Shown in pieces: positions 28,102-37,576 of a stretch of DNA of 64,000 nt. Below the pieces are notes generated by a model that saw nothing but the letters and a program-made list of their open reading frames with translations, had not been told where the DNA came from and did not search any database. Each line of letters starts with the position of its first letter. Within the stretch, counting starts at the first letter, position 1. Source of the DNA: an uncultured Pelagibacteraceae bacterium. Its GTDB lineage: Bacteria > Pseudomonadota > Alphaproteobacteria > Pelagibacterales > Pelagibacteraceae. The DNA is taken from assembly GCA_902624185.1 (NCBI GenBank), contig CACNWU010000004.1:38068-102067 (forward strand). The letters run 5' to 3'. A program made the translations under genes and the position numbers.

Positions 28102-30489
28102 ATGTTTGCCCAATTTTATCAAAATATAATTCTTAAAAATCCAAAATCTGTTTTTATTATACTGATCATTACACTGATAAGTTTTGGGTACCATTCAAAA
28201 GATTTTAGGTTAGATGCCTCCTCAGAAACCCTTTTGATTGAAGGTGACCCTGACCTTAAATACCTTCAAGAAATATCTAAAAGATATGGCTCCAAAGATT
28301 TCTTAATTTTGACTTACACACCTAATGAGGGAATGATTTCAGATACCTCAATAAACAATCTCTTAAGTCTTAAATATAAAATTCAAAGCTTAGATTGGGT
28401 TCATAGTGTGATTACACTGTTAGATATTCCATTGTTAAATAGCTCTGATGAGCCCTTACAAGAAAGACTAAAAAACTTCAAGACACTTAAAGATGAGGAT
28501 ATTGATAGAGACAGAGGTTTTAAAGAAATAGTGAGTAGTCCTGTATTTAGAAATTTTGTAATTAGTAATGACGGAAAGACAAGTGGTATAATAGTAAATA
28601 TAAAAAAAAACAAAAAACTTAAAGATCTATCTGAAGCATCAAGTGAAGAACTCGAAGAAGTTAAGGATTTAATAAAAAAACAAAATCATCAAAATATTCT
28701 TGAAATAAGAGATGTTATAAAGAGCTATGAGAATATAGGGAAAATACATTTAGGCGGAATACCCATGATTGCTGATGATATGATGTCATTCATAAAAAGT
28801 GATATAATTGTCTTTGGAATTGGAGTTCTTCTATTTATAATTGGAACTCTATGGTTTGTTTTTAGAAGGTTAATTTGGATAATCGTTCCAATAAGTAGCT
28901 GTTTTTTTTCAGTAATAATCATGATTGGTATATTGGGTTTACTTGGTTGGAAAGTTACTGTCATTTCATCTAATTTTATCGCCTTGATGTTAATTTTAAC
29001 AATGGCAATGAACATTCATATGAGTACGAGATTTTTACAATTAAGAGAAAAATTTCCTTCTAAGAACATTACAGAGCTCATTGCGTTAACTACAAATAAA
29101 ATGTTCTGGCCAATTCTTTATACTGTTTTAACAACTGTGATAGCATTTCTCTCTTTAATTTTCAGTGAAATAAAACCGATTATTGATTTTGGTTGGATGA
29201 TGACATTAGGACTTATAACTTCATTCTTAATAACTTTTACATTATTACCTACTCTTATTAATTTTGTTCCAAAAGAAAATATTTCTTTAAAAAAAAATGA
29301 AGATTCTAAAATAATTACCTTTTTTGCAAATACGTCAAAAAATAATCATAAGACAATTTATATTATTACTTTGATTATAATATTATTAAGCTTAATTGGT
29401 ATTAGTCGTCTAGAGGTCGAGAATAGTTTTATAAATTACTTTAGTAAAAAGACTGAAATTTATAAAGGAATGAAACTTATAGATGAAGAACTAGGAGGTA
29501 CTACGCCTCTTGAGGTTATTTTAAAATTTCCCAAAAAAGAAAAATCTGAATCAAGTGATGAAGATGAATTTGAAGATTGGGGAGAAGAAGAAAATCAAAA
29601 TGATGAAAAATATTGGTTTACAAAAGATAAAATTGATAAAATAGCAGCAGTTCATAATTATCTTGATAGTTTACCTCAGGTAGGAAAGGTTTTGTCATTT
29701 TCATCAATTATAGATGTAGCGACATTACTTAATAATAATAAGCCGCTTGGCACATTAGAAATGGGTGTTTTATACTCAAAAATACCCCAAAGTATTAAGA
29801 CAGAAATTATCGATCCTTACATTTCGATAAAAGATAATGAGGCACGAATTAACCTAAGAATAATTGACTCTCAAAAAGATTTGAGAAGGAATGATTTAAT
29901 AAATAAGATTAATTACGATTTAGAAAACAAGATTGGAATAGATAAAAATGAATTTAAACTTGCAGGAGTTTTAATCTTGTTTAACAATTTACTTCAAAGT
30001 CTTTTTAAATCTCAAATTCTAACATTAGGTTTAGTTATGATTGGAATATTTATAATGTTTTTAATACTTTTCAAAAATATTAAATTATCTCTTATTGGTG
30101 TTGTGCCCAATTTTATAGCAGCTTTTTTTATACTCGGAATTATAGGTTTATTGGGTATACCTCTAGATATGATGACAATCACGATTGCAGCAATTACAAT
30201 CGGAATCGCCGTAGACAATAGTATTCACTATATTTATAGATTTAAGGAAGAGTTTAATAATTTGAAAGATTATAAAGAAACTTTAACCCTATGTCATACC
30301 ACTGTGGGTAAAGCTATCTTAAATACCTCAATAACTATAGTTTTTGGATTTTCAATATTAGTTTTATCTAAATTTATACCAACTATTTATTTTGGAATTT
30401 TTACAGGCATAGCTATGTTGCTGGCTATGATATCTGTTTTAACCCTTCTTCCATCTTTAATTTTATTGATAAGACCTTTTGATAAATAA
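28102..30489 (+). CDS. RND/MMPL-family exporter (HAE3-like)
   Basis: Membrane protein of 795 residues in two homologous halves. Each half has one N-terminal helix, a large periplasmic loop, and five or six C-terminal helices. The second half has the RND-like IGIAVDNSIHYIYRFKEEF segment; the first has MAMNIHMSTRFLQLR at the equivalent place. An acidic run (EDEFEDWGEEENQNDEKYW) sits in the second periplasmic loop. Relatives export lipids or hydrophobic compounds, and some are linked to hopanoids. Substrate unknown. Followed directly by cvpA with no gap. Confidence 0.82.
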   Translation: MFAQFYQNIILKNPKSVFIILIITLISFGYHSKDFRLDASSETLLIEGDPDLKYLQEISKRYGSKDFLILTYTPNEGMISDTSINNLLSLKYKIQSLDWVHSVITLLDIPLLNSSDEPLQERLKNFKTLKDEDIDRDRGFKEIVSSPVFRNFVISNDGKTSGIIVNIKKNKKLKDLSEASSEELEEVKDLIKKQNHQNILEIRDVIKSYENIGKIHLGGIPMIADDMMSFIKSDIIVFGIGVLLFIIGTLWFVFRRLIWIIVPISSCFFSVIIMIGILGLLGWKVTVISSNFIALMLILTMAMNIHMSTRFLQLREKFPSKNITELIALTTNKMFWPILYTVLTTVIAFLSLIFSEIKPIIDFGWMMTLGLITSFLITFTLLPTLINFVPKENISLKKNEDSKIITFFANTSKNNHKTIYIITLIIILLSLIGISRLEVENSFINYFSKKTEIYKGMKLIDEELGGTTPLEVILKFPKKEKSESSDEDEFEDWGEEENQNDEKYWFTKDKIDKIAAVHNYLDSLPQVGKVLSFSSIIDVATLLNNNKPLGTLEMGVLYSKIPQSIKTEIIDPYISIKDNEARINLRIIDSQKDLRRNDLINKINYDLENKIGIDKNEFKLAGVLILFNNLLQSLFKSQILTLGLVMIGIFIMFLILFKNIKLSLIGVVPNFIAAFFILGIIGLLGIPLDMMTITIAAITIGIAVDNSIHYIYRFKEEFNNLKDYKETLTLCHTTVGKAILNTSITIVFGFSILVLSKFIPTIYFGIFTGIAMLLAMISVLTLLPSLILLIRPFDK

Positions 30490-31035
30490 ATGCAAGACTT
30501 ATTAAAAGATTTTTATAACTCTATTTCAATTATTGATCTACTATATCTAATTATTACCATCCTCTCAGTTATTAAATGTTATAAAAAAGGTTTTGTCCTT
30601 AGCATATTGTCTATGGCAAAATGGTTGTTAGCTTATATAGTAACCTTAATAATTTTCCCTAAGGCCAAACCTTATTTGGAAGACTTTATCGATAGTGAAT
30701 ATATACTTGATGTTGGGCTTGGTATCACAATATTCATAATAGTAATATTTTTTATATTAATGATTAACAGAGGTGTAAGCAAAGCAATTAGTTATACTGG
30801 GCTAGGAAGTTTAGACACTGTTTTCGGATTCTTTTTTGGATTTATAAGAGCTTATATTCTCTCTGTGTGTATTTTTTTAGGTGTCCATATAGTGTATAAT
30901 TACGATAAATGGCCAATAAATTTGGATAAATCATACACCTTTCCATATTTAGAAAAAGGTAGTAATTATTTAATAAAAGAATTTCCTAATGAAAAAACAT
31001 ATCAAGATTCTAAAGAAAAAATTGAGGACCTTTGA
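30490..31035 (+). CDS. cvpA: CvpA family membrane protein
   Basis: 181-residue inner-membrane protein with four predicted helices. IIDLLYLIITILSVIKCYKKGFV at the start and GLGSLDTVFGFFFGFIRAYIL in the third segment are typical of CvpA. Named for colicin V production in E. coli; the real role is probably in the envelope. It precedes and overlaps purF by 47 bp, and the cvpA-purF pair is widely conserved. Confidence 0.88.
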   Translation: MQDLLKDFYNSISIIDLLYLIITILSVIKCYKKGFVLSILSMAKWLLAYIVTLIIFPKAKPYLEDFIDSEYILDVGLGITIFIIVIFFILMINRGVSKAISYTGLGSLDTVFGFFFGFIRAYILSVCIFLGVHIVYNYDKWPINLDKSYTFPYLEKGSNYLIKEFPNEKTYQDSKEKIEDL

Positions 31036-32470
31036 TCCTAAGATCAAAGAAGAATGTGGAATTTTTGGAATAAGTAATGCTAAAGATGCTTCAGCACTAA
31101 CTGCCCTTGGTCTTCATGCTCTTCAACATCGAGGTCAAGAGGGTTGTGGTATTGTTACATTTGATGGAAAACAATATTTTTCTGAAAAAAGATTTGGCTT
31201 GGTTGGTGATAATTTTAATAAAGAAAAAGTTCTTAATAATCTTAAAGGAGACTACGCAATTGGACATAATAGATATAGTACCACTGGTGAAAATACATTA
31301 AGAAATATTCAACCATTTTTTGCTGATACTAATGCTGGGGGTATCGGTGTGGCTCATAACGGTAACCTTACTAATTCTATTTCTTTAAGAAAAAAATTAG
31401 TTGAGGATGGAGCAATTTTTTATACCACCTCAGACACAGAAACAATTGTGCAATTAATCGCCAAGTCAAAGAGAGTTAAAACTATTGATAAAGTTGTAGA
31501 TGCTATTTTTCAAATTCAAGGTGGTTACGCACTAGTTATGCTTACTCAAACTTCTTTAATTGGAGTAAGAGATCCATTTGGTATAAGACCACTTGTCATA
31601 GGAAAATTAAAAAACAGTTATGTTTTAGCCTCAGAAACTTGTGCACTTGATATAATAGGTGCAAAATTTATTAGAGAGGTCGATAATGGCGAAATAGTTT
31701 TAATAGAAAATGATAAATTACAAAGTATTAAACCTTTTCCACAAAAAAAAGTAAGGCCTTGTGTTTTTGAATACATATATTTTGCAAGACCAGACAGTAT
31801 TTTAGATAATAAAACTGCTTATGAACACAGAAAAAATCTCGGATTAGAACTTGCAAAAGAAAGTGATGTAGACGCTGACATAATTGTGCCAGTACCAGAC
31901 TCAGGAAATGCTGCAGCTCTTGGTTTTGCACAATATCTTGGAAAAAACTTTGAGTTAGGTTTAATTCGTAACCATTACGTTGGTAGAACCTTTATTGAAC
32001 CTAGCCAAAAAATTAGAAGTCTTGGGGTAAAACTAAAATTAAATGCTAACAAATCTACTATCAAGAATAAGAAAATAATTTTAATTGATGACTCTTTGGT
32101 AAGAGGAACTACATCTCACAAAATAGTAAAAATGCTATATGATGCAGGTGCTAAAGAAGTCCACGTAAAAATTGCTTGCCCAGAAATTAAATATCCTGAT
32201 TTTTATGGTGTTGATACACCTACAAAAAAAGAATTACTCGCAGCAAACAAAACTAATGATGAAATATGTAATTATATTGGTGCAAAATCTCTAAAATTTT
32301 TATCATTAAATGGAATGTACCGAGCTATAGGTTTTGATAAAAGAAATGAAAATTATCCTCAATTAACAGATCATTATTTCACTGGAGATTATCCTGTGAA
32401 ACCTATTGATGAACTTGGAGATAATAAAGTTACCCAGCTCTCTTTGTTGAGTAGTGCATCAAACAATTAA
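30989..32470 (+). CDS. purF: Amidophosphoribosyltransferase
   Basis: First committed step of purine synthesis: PRPP plus glutamine to phosphoribosylamine. The 493 residues have an N-terminal Ntn glutaminase with nucleophile Cys23 in EECGIFGIS, preceded by a leader that is normally removed. HALQHRGQEGCGI and RYSTTGE follow, and the PRPP loop VLIDDSLVRGTTS-type motif reads IILIDDSLVRGTTS. ATG 30989 gives an unusually long 22-residue leader; an in-frame TTG at 31022 would give a more usual 11-residue one. Confidence 0.96.
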   Translation: MKKHIKILKKKLRTFDPKIKEECGIFGISNAKDASALTALGLHALQHRGQEGCGIVTFDGKQYFSEKRFGLVGDNFNKEKVLNNLKGDYAIGHNRYSTTGENTLRNIQPFFADTNAGGIGVAHNGNLTNSISLRKKLVEDGAIFYTTSDTETIVQLIAKSKRVKTIDKVVDAIFQIQGGYALVMLTQTSLIGVRDPFGIRPLVIGKLKNSYVLASETCALDIIGAKFIREVDNGEIVLIENDKLQSIKPFPQKKVRPCVFEYIYFARPDSILDNKTAYEHRKNLGLELAKESDVDADIIVPVPDSGNAAALGFAQYLGKNFELGLIRNHYVGRTFIEPSQKIRSLGVKLKLNANKSTIKNKKIILIDDSLVRGTTSHKIVKMLYDAGAKEVHVKIACPEIKYPDFYGVDTPTKKELLAANKTNDEICNYIGAKSLKFLSLNGMYRAIGFDKRNENYPQLTDHYFTGDYPVKPIDELGDNKVTQLSLLSSASNN

Positions 32471-32473
32471 ATT

Positions 32474-33031
32474 ATGAAAAAAGTAAGTTTTACAGAAATG
32501 AAAAAAGGAACCAAAGAGGACTATCTTTTTTTAGATAAACATGAAAAAGATTTTGCAAGTAAAACAGCAGATAGAATATTAAAATTTATGTCAAGCTTAA
32601 CTGATACTTTAGAAGGCTATCAAATCTCAAGATTAGAGCACTCACTTCAAAGTGCGACAAGAGCTTATAAAAACGGTGAAAGTGAGGAAATGATTGTTGC
32701 CGCTTTACTCCATGATATTGGGGACGAATTAGCACCAATGAATCATTCTGAGTATGCTGCTGCAATTCTCAAACCATATGTCTCTGAAAAAACACATTGG
32801 ATAATTGAAAAACATGGGGAATTTCAGATGTTTTATTATGCTCACCACTTAGGTGGAGATAAAAATAAAAGAGATAAATACAAAAATCATAAATATTATC
32901 AAGACACTGTAGATTTTTGTGAAAAATACGATCAAAATTCTTTTGATCCAAATTATAAATCTTTTCAATTAGATTTTTTTAAACCATTTGTTGAAAAAAT
33001 TTTTTCCAGAAAACCATATTCTTTACTATAA
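32474..33031 (+). CDS. HD-domain protein, PhnZ-like
   Basis: 185 residues with a compact HD domain: SRLEHSLQ (H56), then the HD pair in ALLHDIGDE (H80-D81), and further histidines in MNHSEY, EKHGEF and YYAHHLGG. The layout resembles the HD-domain mixed-valent diiron oxygenases of the PhnZ type more than nucleotide phosphohydrolases. However, the residues just before SRLEHSLQ (GYQ) do not match what I recall of PhnZ. The C-terminal VDFCEKYDQNSFDPNY is conserved in alphaproteobacterial relatives. It lies 3 bp after purF and 30 bp before gshA. Substrate unknown. Confidence 0.6.
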   Translation: MKKVSFTEMKKGTKEDYLFLDKHEKDFASKTADRILKFMSSLTDTLEGYQISRLEHSLQSATRAYKNGESEEMIVAALLHDIGDELAPMNHSEYAAAILKPYVSEKTHWIIEKHGEFQMFYYAHHLGGDKNKRDKYKNHKYYQDTVDFCEKYDQNSFDPNYKSFQLDFFKPFVEKIFSRKPYSLL

Positions 33032-33061
33032 ATTTTTAAGATAGATTGTTATTTAGAAATT

Positions 33062-34357
33062 ATGATTAATACAAAAGACCAAATTATAGAATATTTTTAT
33101 TCAGGAATTAAAAATATAAAAAATTTTAAGATTGGAATCGAGCATGAAAAATTCTTATTTAATAACAGAGATAATAAGAGAGTAAATTATCCGAAAATAA
33201 AAGATATGTTTGAAGCTTTATTAGAATTTGGATGGAACCCAATTTTAGAAAAAGGAAATATAATTGGATTGAATAAAGGTGGCAAAAATATTACTCTTGA
33301 ACCAGGGAACCAAATTGAATTATCTGGAGAAAAGCTTAATAATATTCATGAAGCTTGTGCAGAGTCTTATGATTATTTATTTGAGCTTAAGCAAGTAACT
33401 AATAAATTAGACATAAGTATTGTAAGCGCAGGATTTGATCCAATATCAAAAATAAACGAAATACCAAACAATCCAAAACAGCGTTATAAACTTATGACAA
33501 AAGATATGCCATCAGGAGGAAAAAAAAGTTTAGATATGATGTATCGAACTTGTGGCACTCAATTGAATATTGATTATAGTTCTGAGAAAGATTTTTCAAA
33601 AAAATTCAAAATTGTTAATTCAATCGTTCCAATTTCTATTGCTTTATTTGCAAACTCCTCAATTGTTGAACAAAAAAAAAGTAATTATTTATCTTATCGG
33701 TCAAAAGTTTGGCAAAATACTGCTCGTGGAGGATTGCCAAAATTATTTTTTGAAAATTTGAATTTTGAAAAATATGCTGAATTTATCATGAACTTTCCAC
33801 TTCTTTTTATTGAACATGAGGGAAATTATATCTCTGGTGGAAAGTATACTTTTAAAAACTTCATGGAAGGAAAAATTAGTGAAATTAATTATCGATTACC
33901 AAATGAAAGTGACCTGTCAACTCATCTAAGCACAATCTTTACCGAGAATAGATTAAAAAAATATATAGAACTTAGATCAATGGATACTTGTGGGTGGGAT
34001 TGTTTGTGTGCTGGTCCTGCTTTTAATATTGGAATGTTATATGGCAATCTCGATGAGGTTTATGAATTAATCTCTAAATGGAACACTGATAAAATTATTA
34101 ATTCATATCTTGAAGCTCCAAAAAAAGGATTCAACACTCAATTAATGGGTAAAGATCTTCTTTACTGGGCTTCTACACTGCTAAACATATCAAGGAACGG
34201 TTTGGAAAAAAGGGATATTCAAAATAAAAGTGGCAAAAATGAATCGATATTTTTAAATCATTTGCAAAAAGTAATAGATAATAAAACCACGAACGCTGAA
34301 CATATGATCAGTAAATTTTCTAATAAAGAAGATTTAAGTGAATTGTATGACAAATAA
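33062..34357 (+). CDS. gshA: Glutamate-cysteine ligase (plant/alphaproteobacterial type)
   Basis: First step of glutathione synthesis. The 431 residues belong to the GCS2-like family: IGIEHEKFLFN near the N-terminus, EPGNQIELSG, MMYRTCGTQLNIDY, and ELRSMDTCGWDC, all typical of the plant/rhizobial enzymes rather than E. coli GshA. The gene is directly followed by, and overlaps, gshB. Two Cys in the C-terminal GWDCLCAG segment could relate to redox control seen in plant enzymes; that is speculation. Confidence 0.93.
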   Translation: MINTKDQIIEYFYSGIKNIKNFKIGIEHEKFLFNNRDNKRVNYPKIKDMFEALLEFGWNPILEKGNIIGLNKGGKNITLEPGNQIELSGEKLNNIHEACAESYDYLFELKQVTNKLDISIVSAGFDPISKINEIPNNPKQRYKLMTKDMPSGGKKSLDMMYRTCGTQLNIDYSSEKDFSKKFKIVNSIVPISIALFANSSIVEQKKSNYLSYRSKVWQNTARGGLPKLFFENLNFEKYAEFIMNFPLLFIEHEGNYISGGKYTFKNFMEGKISEINYRLPNESDLSTHLSTIFTENRLKKYIELRSMDTCGWDCLCAGPAFNIGMLYGNLDEVYELISKWNTDKIINSYLEAPKKGFNTQLMGKDLLYWASTLLNISRNGLEKRDIQNKSGKNESIFLNHLQKVIDNKTTNAEHMISKFSNKEDLSELYDK

Positions 34358-35273
34358 AATTGTTGCTATACAAGGAAATCACCCCTCAAAACTAAACTTT
34401 GAGACAGATACAACTGTTTTTTTAGCAAAAGAAATTCAGAAAAAAAAATATAAAATATTTTATTACGACCCAAAGGATTTATCGATAATTAATTCTAAAG
34501 TTATTGCTGAGGGTTTTTTTGTAAAATTTTATTATAACAAAAATAAAAAATTTGAGATATCAAAAAGACAAAATTTGAATCTAAAAAAATGTGATTATAT
34601 TTTAATAAGACAAGATCCTCCATTTAATCTGGAATATATCTCATCAACTTTTATTCTGGATAATCTTCAACATGATGTTAAAATTATTAACAACCCATCA
34701 TCAGTTAGAAACATTTCTGAAAAACTTTACTCCAATAGGTATAATAAGTTTATGCCTCAGACAATTTTTACGCAAAATATAAATGAGATTAAAAACTTTT
34801 TTAAACTAAATAAAAAAGTGATAATAAAACCAATTAATAGTTATAGCGGTAACGATATATTTTTATTAAGTAAATTTAATTTAAAAATTATTAAAAAAAT
34901 AATTAAAAAGCACAATTATATAATGTGTCAAAAGTATTTATCAAAAATAAGTAAAGGTGATAAACGTGTTTTTATAATTAATGGCAAAATCGTTGGCGCA
35001 ATAACAAGAGTTCCCAAAAAAGGATCTTTTTTGAGCAATATGAGCAAGGGAGCTGTGGCAGCTAATACAAAATTAACAAAAATTGAAACAATGATATCTA
35101 AAATAGTTGCCAAAGATTTAAAAAAGGAAAAAATTTTTTTTGCAGGAATTGATTTTATCGATCAAAAACTTAGTGGCGATATTAATGTAACCTCCCCCAC
35201 AGGATTAAAAACTTATTATGATTTATCAAATATAAATCTTGCTAAAACTTTTTGGAAAGATTTAAAAGCATGA
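34347..35273 (+). CDS. gshB: Glutathione synthetase
   Basis: Adds glycine to gamma-glutamylcysteine. I use ATG 34347 (MTNKIVAIQ) instead of the tracked GTG. The sequence keeps the GshB landmarks IRQDPPFNLEYI, NNPSSVRNISEKLY, KPINSYSGNDIF in the ATP-grasp small domain, and GDKRVFIINGKIVGA, with DINVTSPTGL at the end. It is shorter and more diverged than the E. coli enzyme (about 315), but the order gshA-gshB supports it. The stop makes an ATGA overlap with the EamA gene. Confidence 0.9.
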   Translation: MTNKIVAIQGNHPSKLNFETDTTVFLAKEIQKKKYKIFYYDPKDLSIINSKVIAEGFFVKFYYNKNKKFEISKRQNLNLKKCDYILIRQDPPFNLEYISSTFILDNLQHDVKIINNPSSVRNISEKLYSNRYNKFMPQTIFTQNINEIKNFFKLNKKVIIKPINSYSGNDIFLLSKFNLKIIKKIIKKHNYIMCQKYLSKISKGDKRVFIINGKIVGAITRVPKKGSFLSNMSKGAVAANTKLTKIETMISKIVAKDLKKEKIFFAGIDFIDQKLSGDINVTSPTGLKTYYDLSNINLAKTFWKDLKA

Positions 35274-36130
35274 ACAACTTAAACGATCAGCAAAAAGGTT
35301 CTCTACTTGCTTTTATTGCTGTAATGTTTATCACTCCAGATTCTTTGTTCATAAGACTATCAAATGTTGATACTTGGGGTCTGGTTTTTTATAGAGGGAT
35401 AATTCCTTTTTTTACAGTTTTTTTTGGAATGTTAATAATTTATAAACTTAATTTTTTTAAAATTCTTTTTACTAGTGGATATCACGGACTAATTTATGTT
35501 GGAACATTTAGTGTTACAAATATTACTTTTGTAGTTTCAATTCAAAATACCGATGTTGCTAATACACTTGTGATGATAGCCACAGCACCAATGTTGTCAG
35601 CTATTCTGGGAGCAATTTTTCTTAAAGAGTCACCTGATAGAAAAACTTGGATTTCTATACTAATTACTTTTTTTGCAATCATCTATATTTTTTCAGACTC
35701 ACTTAAAATAGGAAATTTTTTTGGAGATATTTTAGGTCTAATTACTGCATTAGGTTTAGCTATAGGAGCTGTAACTATTAGATCTGCTAAATCTAAAAAT
35801 TTAGTGCCAGCAGCTGTTGTAGGTAAATTGTTAGTCGCAACTTTTGCATTATTTTTTATTGAAAGCTTTGTACTCGCAGATGATGATCTAATTATTGTGC
35901 CTTTAATGTGTATTCTTTGTGTTGCAATACCCTTTGTGCTGGTTACTATTGCTCCAAGATTTATACCTGCGGCTGAAGTTAATTTGTTTTTTTTACTTGA
36001 GACTATTATAGGACCGATATGGGTCTGGTTGATTATTAAAGAACAACCAAGTTTAGAAACACTTCAGGGAGGAATTATCATAATTTTAACTATAGCTATT
36101 CACTCATTTTTGAAGCTTAAAAATTCTTAG
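35270..36130 (+). CDS. EamA/DMT-family transporter
   Basis: Ten-helix membrane protein of the drug/metabolite transporter superfamily, made of two EamA repeats (about residues 12-140 and 155-285). The tracked TTG 35252 is replaced by ATG 35270, which overlaps the gshB stop (ATGA). The motif EAIFLKE-type reads LGAIFLKESP at the end of repeat one. Co-transcription with gshAB suggests a thiol, peptide or amino-acid substrate, but that is inference from position only. Confidence 0.85.
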   Translation: MNNLNDQQKGSLLAFIAVMFITPDSLFIRLSNVDTWGLVFYRGIIPFFTVFFGMLIIYKLNFFKILFTSGYHGLIYVGTFSVTNITFVVSIQNTDVANTLVMIATAPMLSAILGAIFLKESPDRKTWISILITFFAIIYIFSDSLKIGNFFGDILGLITALGLAIGAVTIRSAKSKNLVPAAVVGKLLVATFALFFIESFVLADDDLIIVPLMCILCVAIPFVLVTIAPRFIPAAEVNLFFLLETIIGPIWVWLIIKEQPSLETLQGGIIIILTIAIHSFLKLKNS

Positions 36131-36186
36131 CTTGTCACAATTAAGACTTGATTTAATAATACATCGCGAATAGTTACGATTATTTT

Positions 36187-37470
36187 ATGAATAAAGTTTT
36201 AAAAAATTCCTGGGCTCTGTTTCTAGGAATGGGTTTTATTATGATGGCTTATGGTTTCCAAGGATCACTTCTTGGAGTTAGAGCCGTTCAAGAAGAATTT
36301 AGTTTGACATCAACTGGCTTCATGATGTCAGGATATTTTGTTGGATACTTCATAGGTGCTGCAACAATACCAAATATAATTTCTAGAGTCGGTCACATAA
36401 GAGTGTTTGCAGCTTTTGCCTCTTTAGCATCATTGGTAATCTTAATGCACTCAATTTTAATTAATCCATTTATTTGGTTTTTATTAAGGGTTTTAACTGG
36501 AATAAGCATGGTTTGTATTTATACAGTTGCCGAGAGTTGGCTAAATGACAGATCAAGTAATAGAAATAGAGGAAGTGTACTATCCGTATATATGGTCATA
36601 CTTTATGGTTCTATGGGAATTGGAATGTTTTTACTTAATTTTAGTAGCCCAAGAAATTTCCAACCTTTTATTTTGATCTCAGTAATTACCTCTGTTGCAC
36701 TAATACCTATTTTATTAACCAAAAAAAAACCACCCACATTTAAAAGAATAAAAGCAATGACATTGAAAGATCTTTATGAGGCTTCCCCTTTTGGCATGGT
36801 AAGTTCTTTTTTTTATGGCACAATTCAATCAGCTTTATTCACTTTACTCGCAGTTTACGCAACATCAATGAATTTTACTATTTTAGAAATATCAATAGTA
36901 ACTTTTTTATTAGCGATATCAGGTGCTATCTCACAATTTCCTATTGGTAAAATTTCAGATATGTATGATAGAAGAAAAGTAATTGTAATTGCAACTTTTG
37001 GTGCAGCTATTTTTGCATTATTATCAATCTTAGTTTCAAGACAAATGTATTTACCTGACGGCCTAGCAACTAGTAAAACATGGTTTTATATTTTTTTAAT
37101 ACTTTTTTCTTTTTGTAGTTTGCCAATGTTTTCGCTTATTTTAGCTCATACAAACGATTATATTCCTAAAGAAAAATTTGTTGCAGCTGGAGCTGGTCTA
37201 CAATTTGTATTTGGACTTGGTGCTATGAGTGGTCCTTTTTTGTGTTCAATATTTATGGATCTTGTTGGTTCGAATGGTTTTTTTATTTTCTTATTTTTTT
37301 TCCACTCAATTATTGGGCTTTTTGGAGTTTACAGAATGAGAGTTAGACAAACGGTTGATAACCCTGACTCACAATTTGTCGCGATGCCTCAAACAATCAC
37401 TCCTGCAGGTATCGAGCTTAACCCAACAACGGAACCTATAGAAGAACCAATAAAAGAGGAAAATAAGTAA
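36187..37470 (+). CDS. MFS transporter (YcaD-like)
   Basis: 427 residues with 12 predicted membrane helices. Loop 2-3 is diverged from the classical MFS signature (SRVGHIRVF). RVLTGISMVCIYTVAESWLND in helix 4 and PIGKISDMYDRRKVI in the second half match the YcaD/MFS-1 subgroup. The last 35 residues are a soluble Pro/Glu-rich tail. It stands 56 bp after the EamA gene and may have its own promoter. Substrate unknown. Confidence 0.83.
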   Translation: MNKVLKNSWALFLGMGFIMMAYGFQGSLLGVRAVQEEFSLTSTGFMMSGYFVGYFIGAATIPNIISRVGHIRVFAAFASLASLVILMHSILINPFIWFLLRVLTGISMVCIYTVAESWLNDRSSNRNRGSVLSVYMVILYGSMGIGMFLLNFSSPRNFQPFILISVITSVALIPILLTKKKPPTFKRIKAMTLKDLYEASPFGMVSSFFYGTIQSALFTLLAVYATSMNFTILEISIVTFLLAISGAISQFPIGKISDMYDRRKVIVIATFGAAIFALLSILVSRQMYLPDGLATSKTWFYIFLILFSFCSLPMFSLILAHTNDYIPKEKFVAAGAGLQFVFGLGAMSGPFLCSIFMDLVGSNGFFIFLFFFHSIIGLFGVYRMRVRQTVDNPDSQFVAMPQTITPAGIELNPTTEPIEEPIKEENK

Positions 37471-37576
37471 TTCAAAACACTTATAGGTTGAAACTCAAAA
37501 TAGTCAGTTCATTTCAAAAAAACTCAAATAATTCTTGAGTAAAATTTAAATCTTTGTTGAAATTGAAAAATATAAA

